A stretch of DNA of 64,000 bases from Nevskia sp. (GTDB lineage: Bacteria > Pseudomonadota > Gammaproteobacteria > Nevskiales > Nevskiaceae): positions 198,931 through 262,930 of the forward strand of contig JAKFUK010000001.1 in assembly GCA_021732745.1 (NCBI GenBank), written 5' to 3'. The translations under genes and the position numbers were made by a program. The notes under the pieces are model-generated. The model saw only the letters and a program-made list of their open reading frames with translations, had not been told where the DNA came from and searched no databases. Shown piece by piece: positions 56,719 to 64,000 of this stretch (position 1 is the stretch's first letter; every line of letters starts with the position of its first letter).

Positions 56719-56815
56719 GGCGCAGAGGCAACAGAAAGAACGCGGACAGAAGGGAAAGAACATCCGCATTGACCCGATCTTCGTTTTTCTGCGTCCTTTC
56801 TGTTGCCTCTGCGCC
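56719..56815. repeat. Long imperfect inverted repeat
   Basis: The arms 56719-56746 and 56788-56815 are reverse complements at 26 of 28 positions (core GGCGCAGAGGCAACAGAAAG). They enclose a 41-nt loop. It sits in the 405-bp noncoding gap upstream of the amino-acid permease (56576-56980), which otherwise holds a tandem repeat and a terminator. It could be a mobile palindromic element or a structured RNA. Confidence 0.8.
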
Positions 56816-56839
56816 TTTGCGCCTTTGCGCCTTTGCGCC
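56811..56839. repeat. Short tandem repeat, unit GCGCCTTT
   Basis: Three perfect 8-bp units followed by GCGCC. It begins inside the right arm of the long inverted repeat. Such tracts may vary in copy number by slippage. Confidence 0.85.
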
Positions 56840-56913
56840 AAGAATTTTGTTGTTGATCGCTGCACCGATCAAACGGATCCACAACGGCAGTTACCGCCGT
56901 TTGCCGGGCCGCA

Positions 56914-56948
56914 CAAAAAATCCCGGGGCCGTTGCCGACCCCGGGATT
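56914..56948 (-). terminator. Rho-independent terminator of the S8-type protease gene
   Basis: On the minus strand a 10-bp stem (AATCCCGGGG/CCCCGGGATT) with a 10-nt loop is followed by a T-run (ATTTTTTG). It lies about 30 nt past the protease stop codon. Confidence 0.9.
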
Positions 56949-56980
56949 CCTTGACCAACCTCGGAACTACTTGCCGCGCA

Positions 56981-59900
56981 TCAGTTGCCGAACAGCGGCT
57001 CCAGCAAGCGCCGCGTGGTCACCGCGAACGGGGCGCTGACATCGCCCACGGTCAGCACCACCGTGGTGGTGGTGTTGAAGCGGTTCGAGGCGGTTTGCCG
57101 CACCACCACGCGATCACCGCTGAGCACGATGCCCGGCACTGATTTGAAGCTGCTGCCGTTGACGCTGTAGCTGCCGCTGCTGATCGAAATCGGCGTCGCG
57201 GTGTTGATGCCGGTGATCACCACCGGTGCCGATGTCACCACGGCGTTGCGCAGCACGCCGGTCACCGGCGCGAAGCTGAACGGATCGGGCGAGGTATCCG
57301 GCACGAAGATGCCGTTGAAGTTGGCCGTGGCCGTGTTCGACAGCAGGCTGTTGTTGCCAGCGGCATCAACGATGGCTCCAGCACGAACTGCCAGAGTCAC
57401 CGTACCGTTGGCAGTCATGCCGCTCACCGCCACCGAGTAGCTGCTGCCCGAACCGCTGACGTTGGCCGACGTGGCCCCCGCAGTGCCGCCGAGCACGACA
57501 TCGGCAGCGTCGAACTGCCCCGTCACTTCGTCGAACTGCACGGTGAACACCACCGGCGGCGTCAGGACCGGATTCGGCTGGCCGCCGCCGACGGCAACGG
57601 CCGCCGTCGGTCCGGTGCGGTCGATGGCATAGACCTCGCCTGCGATGAAGCTGCCGTTGCCGGCTCCGACGCCACCCAGCGGCTGACCACCGAGCGTGCC
57701 GACAATCGAATCGTCATCGACCACGTCCAGCCGCAGCGTGCCATCGCCGCTGCCGGTACCGACGGTCACCGTGTAGGTGTCGCCGCTGCCGGACACGCTG
57801 CTGACCGCAGCACCCGACAAGGCACCTGTGGTGGTCAGCGCGAAGTCGGCGGCATCAACACCGCTGACCGGCGTGCTGAAGGTCACCGTGTAGCCGACCG
57901 ATGCCGCATTGGTCGGGCTGGCATTGGCGCGAAGCACGCTGACGACGGCCGGCGCAACCCCGACCGGCGCATCGCAGACCGCCCCGCCGGTGAGCTGCAG
58001 CGAGAAGCGGCGGATGCTGCCGACGTCGGCTCCGGCGAAATCCTGGACTTCCAGCGCCCAGTTGCCGTCTGCCGACACGCCGTCAAAGCCGCTGAGCGCC
58101 GTCGACGGCCGGAACGAGCCCACGAACGGTGCCTGCGCGGTGATGATGGTCTGGATGTTCGGACCGGCGCTTTCGTCGTCGAGCAGCGTCTGGCAGAAGT
58201 TGTTGCCGCCGCCGTCGGCATTGTCGATGACCCGGATCACCTGGCCGTTCGGTGCCACCACCCGCACTTCGAGATCGCTGACGAAGGTGTGGTCGATGCC
58301 CACCGTCGTGGCACCGATGTTGGCGTTGCAGACATCGCCGTCGATGCGCAGGTTGACGTCGCTGACCGTTCCGACACCGCTGACCGGCAGCAGCGCGCGG
58401 ACCGCAGCACCTGGTGAATCCGGAATCGGCACGACCGGCCCGGTGTAGCTGAACGACTGCTGCGCACCCGGTGCGCCGGTCGGTGCGGTGAGTGCGGCCA
58501 CCAGCGGGCTCGACGGCCCGTTGTAGCTCACGTTCACCGAGAAAACGAGCGGCGTGCCGCAGAGCAGCGCGGTGTCGACCCGGAACAGATAAGGCGCGCT
58601 GTTGGTGCCCGAGGCACCGACGCCGAGATCGGCATAGGCGGAGGTTGCGTTGACGATCGTCACATTGGCCGTGCTGCTGCTCAGCGTGCCGTTGATGCCG
58701 ACCGCCGTCGCCGCCCCGTTGTTGGTCACCGGCAGGTTGATCGACCAGGTTTCGTTCGGCTCGATGAAGGCATCACCGTCGCCCACCACCTGCGCGTACG
58801 CCGCCGTGCCGGCCGTCAAACTGGGCTGGCCGGTGGCCCCAAGCGAGGCCAGTGCCGGACCCGGCATGACGATGCCGAAGCCGGTGTTGCGATCAACGCC
58901 CGGCGCTTCGATGTCGATCGCGGTGGAGGTCAGCACGTTGCGCATTTCCGCCATGGTCAGCGACGGCACGGCCGACTTGACCAGCGCTGCAATCGCTGCG
59001 GCATGTGGTGCCGAAGCGGAAGTGCCGTAGAACGGGTCGAAGCCCGGTGCCGAGGTCGACACGCCGTCGGCGGCGGTCAGATCCGGCTTCTGGCGCACCA
59101 CGCCGCCCGAGAACGTGCGATTGCCCGGCGTCAGTTCCTGACCGGTCGGGCTCAGGATGATGCGGCGCGGGCCGTCGGCGGTGAAGCTTTCGCTGACGTT
59201 GACGCTGGTGAACAGGCCCGGGAACGGACCATCGGCGGTGATGCCGTCGAAGGAATCCGCAGCCGGCGTCGCCGCCAGACTGAAGGCATTGGCGGCCGCA
59301 CTGTGGCCTCGGGTGGAACCGCCGGTGGCCAGCGCCGGATTCACTTCGCCGCGGAACACCTGCACCTGGAAAGCCGGCGTCGTGCTGGTGGTGCCGGGCG
59401 CGAACCGGGCAACCACAACCCGCTCGCCGGTGAACGCACCGCCCGCCACGAATTCGACCGGGAAATCGTCGCCGCCGACGCCGTCCTGCGCGTCGACGCT
59501 GGCATCGAACACCGTGGTCAGTGCGCCGTTGGTGACGTAGACGTCGTAGTCGGTCGAGGCGAAGCCTTCGTCGAGCGTGAAATGCTCGGCCCAGATCAGG
59601 ACGACCGGTGTCGTCGCGCCGCCTGCGGTGACCAGCATCGACAGACCGCCATCGCCGAAGTTGTGCAACTGACCGGCCCCGTTGAGCGCAGTCGGCGTTG
59701 CCATCGCGGTGGCGAGGAAGCTGCCTTCCCAGACGCCGGAGGTGCCATCGGTGAGATTGCCTTCATTGCCGGCCGACGAGAAATACAGCACGCCGGCCGC
59801 GGTCACAGTGTTCACCGCCTGCGCCACCGGGCCGTCCTGCCAGGGCGATTCGTCGAGATAGATGATGTCGTCGACGATGATCGTGCAGCCTGCGGCGGCC

Positions 59901-60844
59901 AGATCAATGATGTTCTGGGCGAAGCTACCTTCGCCGTTAAATGCCGTGGCGAAGCCCAGCGTCGCGCCCGGGGCCACGTCGTGGATGATTTCCAGCATCG
60001 CCGTGCCTTCGTCACCCTCGCCCGCCTGACCCGGCAGCACGAAGATGCCGGCGGGCAGATCGTTGCTGGCCTGAGAGGCGGCCAGCGAGTCGATACCGTC
60101 GGAAATCGCGCAGATCATCTGCCCGGCACCGGTGGTGCCGTAGGTCGCGCGGGCAGCGGCAACGCCGTGCGCCTGCACGCCTTCGGAAACCGTCAGCGCA
60201 TTGGCGACGGGTGTCGACGCGCGGCTACGCGCCGGCGGCGCGGTGATCGGCCCCAGGCCGCGCGCCGCGCTGGTGTGCGCCGGTGCCGCCTGACGGATGC
60301 GCTTGACTTCGCGCATCGCCGACAGCGCTTCGAGATCGGACATCGGCAGGCGCACGCGAAGGGTGCGGGTGGCGAAGGCCACCGATTTCGGCGTCACCAT
60401 CACGCTATCCATGTCGCGCAGCTTTTCGATCACGGCCTTGACGCCGCCATGACTGGCAACGATCAGATCCACCGCCACCCGGCCATCGGCCTCGTTCTTG
60501 ACGAAGCGGAAATCCGGCAGACCGGACATCCGGGCATCGCCGCGCAGTTTCATCATGCCGAGGAACAGGCGGGCGTCGATCTTGTTCTGGGCGGGCGTTT
60601 TCGCCGCCTTGATCTGTTGCAGCAGCGCCATCTGCGCTGCGGCCGATGGTTGCAGCGCAGCAACCGACGTGGATGCTGCTGCCACCGGCGTGACCCGCTT
60701 GGCCGGCAGGCCGGCGTGGCCGACCGTTGACAGCGACATCAGCATGCCGAGTGCCGCCGGTGCTGCGAAACGCCGCAGCAAGGCGGCTCCCTGTCCTGCC
60801 CAAAGGCGCATGCGCCCGGTGCTTCGCTTGCTCATCTGCGTCAT
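56981..60844 (-). CDS. Large secreted S8-type (subtilase-like) protease with P domain and Ig-like repeats
   Basis: A 1287-residue exported protein. In order: signal segment (AAPAALGMLMSLSTVGHA); a propeptide region of about 150 residues; a catalytic domain with Asp in ICAISDGIDSL, EGDEGTAMLEIIHDVAPGAT where subtilisins have the catalytic His, SSAGNEG (oxyanion Asn) and Ser in YGTSASAPHAAA; linker domains; a proprotein-convertase P-like domain (HTFVSDLEVRVVAPNGQ to LEVQDFAGADVGSI); two beta-sandwich repeats (VGYTVTFSTPVSGVDAADF and VVFTVQFDEVTGQFDAADV) and a C-terminal strand-rich domain. The start at 60844 has AGGAG 6 nt upstream. Confidence 0.88.
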   Translation of the reverse strand: MTQMSKRSTGRMRLWAGQGAALLRRFAAPAALGMLMSLSTVGHAGLPAKRVTPVAAASTSVAALQPSAAAQMALLQQIKAAKTPAQNKIDARLFLGMMKLRGDARMSGLPDFRFVKNEADGRVAVDLIVASHGGVKAVIEKLRDMDSVMVTPKSVAFATRTLRVRLPMSDLEALSAMREVKRIRQAAPAHTSAARGLGPITAPPARSRASTPVANALTVSEGVQAHGVAAARATYGTTGAGQMICAISDGIDSLAASQASNDLPAGIFVLPGQAGEGDEGTAMLEIIHDVAPGATLGFATAFNGEGSFAQNIIDLAAAGCTIIVDDIIYLDESPWQDGPVAQAVNTVTAAGVLYFSSAGNEGNLTDGTSGVWEGSFLATAMATPTALNGAGQLHNFGDGGLSMLVTAGGATTPVVLIWAEHFTLDEGFASTDYDVYVTNGALTTVFDASVDAQDGVGGDDFPVEFVAGGAFTGERVVVARFAPGTTSTTPAFQVQVFRGEVNPALATGGSTRGHSAAANAFSLAATPAADSFDGITADGPFPGLFTSVNVSESFTADGPRRIILSPTGQELTPGNRTFSGGVVRQKPDLTAADGVSTSAPGFDPFYGTSASAPHAAAIAALVKSAVPSLTMAEMRNVLTSTAIDIEAPGVDRNTGFGIVMPGPALASLGATGQPSLTAGTAAYAQVVGDGDAFIEPNETWSINLPVTNNGAATAVGINGTLSSSTANVTIVNATSAYADLGVGASGTNSAPYLFRVDTALLCGTPLVFSVNVSYNGPSSPLVAALTAPTGAPGAQQSFSYTGPVVPIPDSPGAAVRALLPVSGVGTVSDVNLRIDGDVCNANIGATTVGIDHTFVSDLEVRVVAPNGQVIRVIDNADGGGNNFCQTLLDDESAGPNIQTIITAQAPFVGSFRPSTALSGFDGVSADGNWALEVQDFAGADVGSIRRFSLQLTGGAVCDAPVGVAPAVVSVLRANASPTNAASVGYTVTFSTPVSGVDAADFALTTTGALSGAAVSSVSGSGDTYTVTVGTGSGDGTLRLDVVDDDSIVGTLGGQPLGGVGAGNGSFIAGEVYAIDRTGPTAAVAVGGGQPNPVLTPPVVFTVQFDEVTGQFDAADVVLGGTAGATSANVSGSGSSYSVAVSGMTANGTVTLAVRAGAIVDAAGNNSLLSNTATANFNGIFVPDTSPDPFSFAPVTGVLRNAVVTSAPVVITGINTATPISISSGSYSVNGSSFKSVPGIVLSGDRVVVRQTASNRFNTTTTVVLTVGDVSAPFAVTTRRLLEPLFGN

Positions 60845-61269
60845 GACGTTCTCCTGATGCCTTGGGCTGCACAAGGCAGCTCGAATGGAATGGCACTGCC
60901 GACCGCGCGCGTCCGGCGCATCACACGCCAGCCGTCACGCAGCAGCACGAACGTCGGTACCGCAACCGCGACCCGGAACAGTCTTCCTTCAGGGGCCGCT
61001 CAAGGATCAGCGCGCGCAAGCCTCCGCCGGAAACGGGTCCGGAGCGGAATCAAACGCAAAGGTCGGCGCGACGCGCGGGCAAACCCGGCACGACAAGGCG
61101 GGATGCCGCCATGAAAAGCGCGATCGCAACACAGTGAAAGCTCCCTGAACGGTCCTGCAGAACACTGTTTTCGAGCCGATGTGCATTGCACCGGCGTTTT
61201 CGCTGCAAGCTCCGAACGTAACAGAACCGTCTCAATTGTCCAGACAGGGATTTGCCCGGTTGATCCGGA
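60845..61269. other. Intergenic region, 425 bp, no gene seen
   Basis: It lies between the histidine-kinase stop and the protease start, both on the minus strand. It presumably contains the protease promoter, but no clear -35/-10 pair could be fixed. Overlapping open frames on the plus strand have arginine-rich, shadow-like composition. No hairpin terminator for the kinase gene is obvious. Confidence 0.45.
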
Positions 61270-62610
61270 TCATCCATTCGCCAAGGGCTTGGCCGGCAGT
61301 ACCAGCGTCACCCGCAGCCCGCCGCCTTCGCGATTGCCCAGCGTGATCCGCCCGCCGTGGGCTTCGACAATCTCGCGCGCCAGCGCCAGGCCCAGCCCGG
61401 TGCCGCTGCGCTTGGTCGAATAGAACGGCAGCAGGGCATTGGCCAGTACCTGCTCGCTCATGCCCGGGCCGCCGTCGCGAACCTCGATGCGCCACTCGCC
61501 CGCCAGGCGCTGGACCGACAAACCCACCGCCTCCGCCGCACTGCCGGATTCATGGGCGTTGCGCAGCAGATTGATCAGCACCTGCTCGATCTGGGCGCGG
61601 TCGATGAGCCCCGGTTCGCCGGGAATCGGGCTGTCGACGGTGAACGACCACTGCTCGTGCAGGCTGTCGAGGAAATCGCGCCAGTTCACCGGCTGCGGTT
61701 GCGGCGTCGGCAGCTTGGCGAAGCTGGCATAGCCGCCGATAAAGCCGTGCAGGTGCTGCGCCCGTTCGCCGATGGCCCCGAACACGGTGCCGACGCGCGC
61801 CAGATCACCCCGGCGCGCAAGCTCTGCACCGGAGTGCGCCATCGACGAAATCGGCGCCAGCGAATTGTTCAGCTCGTGGCTGATGACCCGGATCACCTTT
61901 TTCCAGGTCGCCACTTCCTGCCGCGACAATTCCCGCGTCATCCGCCGGAACAGCAGCAATTGATGCGGCTGGCTGGCCAGCCGGAAACCCCGCGTGGACG
62001 CGTGATACATCTCTTCCTGCCCCAGCAGTTCAACACCGAACAGCGCGTCTTCGCCGCGTTCCACCGCTTCGCGCAGCGCCGCCGGGCAGGCTTTGAGGAT
62101 TGCCATGAAGTCGTGGCCGTTCATCGCCCGGCCGTCGTTGAACAGATGGCGGGCCGCGATGTTGGCGTAGGCCACGCGCTGGCCGGCATCGACCAGCACC
62201 AGCGCCACCGGCGTGTTCTGGACCACGGTGTCGAGCAGCAATTCCCGCTGCACCAGCCCCTGGCGCTGCTCGCGCAGGGTCGCGCCGAGGGCGTTGTGGG
62301 CCTCGGTCAGATCGCCCAGTTCATCACCCCGGCGGCTGACCAGCGAAATGCTGAAATCGCCATCGCGATAGCTGTCGACCAACCCGGTAAGCCCGCGCAG
62401 CAGCGAGGTCACCGGCGCGATCAGCGTCTGCGCGCCCCAGAGCAGCAGCGGCGTGCCCACCAGCAGCGCAGCGACGATCGCCACCGCAGGATCGCCGAAG
62501 CCTTGGGTGAAACCGGCACCGAGCAGCACGCCCAGCAGCAGCGCCGCCGCAAGTGCGGCAGCGAGCTTGCCTTGGAGGGAGAAGCGGCGTTTCACGGCAA
62601 GTTCGGACAC
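61270..62610 (-). CDS. NtrY-like sensor histidine kinase
   Basis: A 446-residue membrane kinase. Two transmembrane helices (residues about 17-60, LAAALAAALLLGVLLGAGF and AIVAALLVGTPLLLWG) are joined by only a short loop, so sensing is probably within the membrane or cytoplasm. HAMP (SRRGDELGDLTEAHNALG), PAS (VVQNTPVALVLVDAGQRVAY), the H-box VIRVISHELNNSLAPISSM, and HATPase N, G1 and G2 boxes (LINLLRNAHES, VRDGGPGM, GTGLGLALAREIVEAHGG) follow. No response-regulator gene lies next to it; valS is 45 bp upstream. Confidence 0.92.
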   Translation of the reverse strand: MSELAVKRRFSLQGKLAAALAAALLLGVLLGAGFTQGFGDPAVAIVAALLVGTPLLLWGAQTLIAPVTSLLRGLTGLVDSYRDGDFSISLVSRRGDELGDLTEAHNALGATLREQRQGLVQRELLLDTVVQNTPVALVLVDAGQRVAYANIAARHLFNDGRAMNGHDFMAILKACPAALREAVERGEDALFGVELLGQEEMYHASTRGFRLASQPHQLLLFRRMTRELSRQEVATWKKVIRVISHELNNSLAPISSMAHSGAELARRGDLARVGTVFGAIGERAQHLHGFIGGYASFAKLPTPQPQPVNWRDFLDSLHEQWSFTVDSPIPGEPGLIDRAQIEQVLINLLRNAHESGSAAEAVGLSVQRLAGEWRIEVRDGGPGMSEQVLANALLPFYSTKRSGTGLGLALAREIVEAHGGRITLGNREGGGLRVTLVLPAKPLANG

Positions 62611-62655
62611 GGCGGCGGAATCAGCCTGAAGGCTAACCGACCGCCGCCGGCCGAA

Positions 62656-64000
62656 CTACAGCGCGCTGATCCGCGATTCCTGCTCGGCGAGCGTCGCCAG
62701 CTCGGCTTTCTGCTGCGCCACCCGCGCCCGCTCCTTGTCGATCACCGCAGCCGGCGCGCCATTGACGAACTTGTCGCTGGCCAGCCGCGCCTCGTTCATC
62801 TTCAGATCGTTCTCAAGCTTGGCTTTCAGCTTGGCCAGACGCGCCAGTTCGGCGGCCTTGTCGATGAGCCCGGCCATCGGCACCAGAATTTTCATGCTGC
62901 CGAGCAGCGCGGTGGCCGACTGTGGCGCTTCATCGCTGGCGGTCAGCACGCGGATCGACTCCAGCCGCGCCAGAAAGCTCACCGAATCGGTGAACCGGGC
63001 AATCCGCTCGGCATCGGCCGGAGTCGCGTTCTGGATCAGCACCGGCACCGGCTTGCCCGGCGGAATATCCATCTCGCCGCGAATCTGGCGCACACCGAGC
63101 ATGAAGCCTTTCAGCCATTCCACATCGGCCTCGGCGGCCTCGTCGATCCGCTCCGGATTCGAGACCGGATAGGGCTCCAGCATGATGGTCTTGCCGGTCT
63201 TCCCCGCCAGCGGGCCGACGCGCTGCCAGATTTCCTCGGTGATGAACGGCATGATCGGATGCAGCAGCCGCAGCGCCACTTCGAGCACCCGAACCAGCGT
63301 GCGCTGCGCGCCGCGCTTGGCCAGTTCGTCCGTGCCCTGCATCACCGGCTTGGTCAGCTCCAGATACCAGTCGCAGTACTCGTTCCAGATGAACTGGTAG
63401 AGGCTGGCCGCCAGCAGATCGAAACGGTAATCGGCGAAGTGCTGCGCGGCCTCGGCTTCGAGGCGTTGCAGTTTGGAGATGATCCAGCGGTCGGCAGTCG
63501 AGAGCGTGTAAAGCCCCTCTCCCCCCGGGAGAGGGGTTGGGGTGAGGGGCGCTGCTGACTCGCGTAGGCCCCTCTCATCCACCGGCGCTCCCTCACCCCC
63601 AGCCCCTCTCCCGGGGGGAGAGGGGGGCACAGCACCGGTCTCGCCATCAAGCGCGCCGACATTGATCAGCACGAAGCGCGAGGCGTTCCAGATCTTGTTG
63701 CAGAAATTGCGATAGCCCTCGGCACGCGCAGCATCGAAGCGCACGTCGCGGCCGTTGGTGGCGAGTGCTGCAAAAGTGAAGCGCAACGCATCGACGCCCA
63801 CGGCTTCGATGCCCTTTGGATAGTCCTTCTTCGTCTTTGCTTCGATCTTCGGTGCTGTGACCGGGTTCATCAGCCCGGTGGTGCGCTTGGCGACGAGATC
63901 GGCGAGCGTGATGCCGTCGACGACGTCGAGCGGGTCGAGGACATTGCCCTTCGACTTCGACATCTTGTTGCCTTCCGGATCGCGCACCAGGCCGGTGATG
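62656..64000 (-). CDS. valS: Valyl-tRNA synthetase, C-terminal part (runs off the window)
   Basis: About 448 residues of a class I synthetase that charges tRNA-Val. Seen: the KMSKS loop (GNKMSKSKGNVLDPLDVVDG), the anticodon-binding helical domain (CDWYLELTKPVM, LLHPIMPFITEEIWQRVG), and the C-terminal coiled-coil tRNA arm (AELARLAKLKAKLEND to QQKAELATLAEQ). Between NASRFVLINVGALDGE and TADRWIISKLQ lies an insertion of about 40 Pro/Gly-rich residues (for example LTPTPLPGGEG), encoded by an inverted repeat. The reading frame stays open, so the enzyme is probably functional. Confidence 0.94.
   Translation of the reverse strand, partial: ITGLVRDPEGNKMSKSKGNVLDPLDVVDGITLADLVAKRTTGLMNPVTAPKIEAKTKKDYPKGIEAVGVDALRFTFAALATNGRDVRFDAARAEGYRNFCNKIWNASRFVLINVGALDGETGAVPPSPPGRGAGGEGAPVDERGLRESAAPLTPTPLPGGEGLYTLSTADRWIISKLQRLEAEAAQHFADYRFDLLAASLYQFIWNEYCDWYLELTKPVMQGTDELAKRGAQRTLVRVLEVALRLLHPIMPFITEEIWQRVGPLAGKTGKTIMLEPYPVSNPERIDEAAEADVEWLKGFMLGVRQIRGEMDIPPGKPVPVLIQNATPADAERIARFTDSVSFLARLESIRVLTASDEAPQSATALLGSMKILVPMAGLIDKAAELARLAKLKAKLENDLKMNEARLASDKFVNGAPAAVIDKERARVAQQKAELATLAEQESRISAL
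63514..63625. repeat. Inverted pair of palindromic GC-rich repeats inside valS
   Basis: The arms 63514-63549 and 63590-63625 are nearly identical in reverse complement. Each contains the palindrome CCCCTCTCCCnnGGGAGAGGGG plus a G-rich tail (GGTTGGGGTGAGGGG or its variant). The spacer is 40 bp. The whole insert keeps the valS frame. Similar repeats are widespread noncoding elements in proteobacterial genomes. Confidence 0.88.

Noticed and set aside
56811..56839. Tandem repeat considered as a CRISPR fragment
   Set aside because: The units are 8 bp with no spacers and there are no cas genes nearby.
59003..60730. 575-codon plus-strand frame opposite the S8-type protease
   Set aside because: Arg/Gly/His-rich shadow of the large protease gene, which has a signal peptide, catalytic motifs and a terminator.
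60857..61148. Short overlapping plus-strand frames upstream of the protease gene
   Set aside because: Arg/Pro-rich with no plausible start signals; they lie in the expected promoter region of the divergent protease gene.
61357..63558. 733-codon plus-strand frame opposite the histidine kinase and valS
   Set aside because: It spans two well-supported genes and their gap and has no recognisable domain or start signal.

Overview
The window is a GC-rich (roughly two-thirds G+C by eye) stretch of a bacterial chromosome. It is dense with housekeeping genes and has short intergenic gaps. A fused nuoCD gene, a classical two-domain argA, the valS/lpdA/thyA/lgt/folA set and gammaproteobacterial tRNA forms suggest a gammaproteobacterium. 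The mix of lipid and hydrocarbon-type genes (DUF1302 porin-like protein, LolA-like protein, acyl-CoA synthetase, acyl-CoA-binding protein, Cfa) would fit the Nevskiales/Xanthomonadales side. That placement is inference. No integrase, transposase, prophage or CRISPR array was found.

Layout. 1-2351: 5' end of lpdA, a TetR regulator and a PF10118-type metal-dependent hydrolase. 2531-6754: a tightly coupled five-gene unit (YHS protein, DExRH diiron protein, ketoacyl-ACP synthase III-like enzyme, ABC ATPase, ABC permease) that looks like a small synthesis-and-export cassette. 6739-7428: a small zinc-ribbon protein, a strong bidirectional terminator, tRNA-Lys(CTT) and tRNA-His(GTG). 7479-14524: a minus-strand envelope operon made almost entirely of uncharacterised families (DUF4282, DUF1302, two paralogous membrane-anchored beta-strand proteins, an Abi-alpha-like protein, DUF445, LolA-like). 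14766-19173: thioesterase, argA, secreted M36 metalloprotease. 19356-25652: SPFH, DUF4178, a membrane aminopropyltransferase-like protein, a Tat-exported FAD oxidoreductase and a convergent DUF350, a probable polyamine/membrane-stress module. 25961-31505: acyl-CoA synthetase, TetR, peroxiredoxin-like, GST, old yellow enzyme and ACBP. 31583-36566: folA, hydrolase, thyA, lgt, TetR and rlmI.

36728-51993 is a complete nuo operon (A, B, CD, E to N) for respiratory complex I. A hicB-hicA toxin-antitoxin pair sits between nuoB and nuoCD with only 4-nt junctions. Directly after nuoN lies a short, AT-richer island (about 52000-52900). It encodes what I read as an orphan Tse2-like toxin, disrupted by a one-base frameshift, followed by an intact Tsi2-like immunity protein. 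cfa, a small exported protein, a polar amino-acid ABC ATPase/permease pair, a very large secreted S8-type protease, an NtrY-like histidine kinase and the 3' two-fifths or so of valS complete the window. The valS gene carries an in-frame palindromic repeat insertion.

The strongest candidates for something new are the frameshifted Tse2/Tsi2-like pair behind nuoN, the hicBA pair embedded in the nuo operon, the DUF4282-DUF1302-LolA-like envelope operon with its tandem paralogues and no pump gene, and the diiron/KAS III/ABC cassette.
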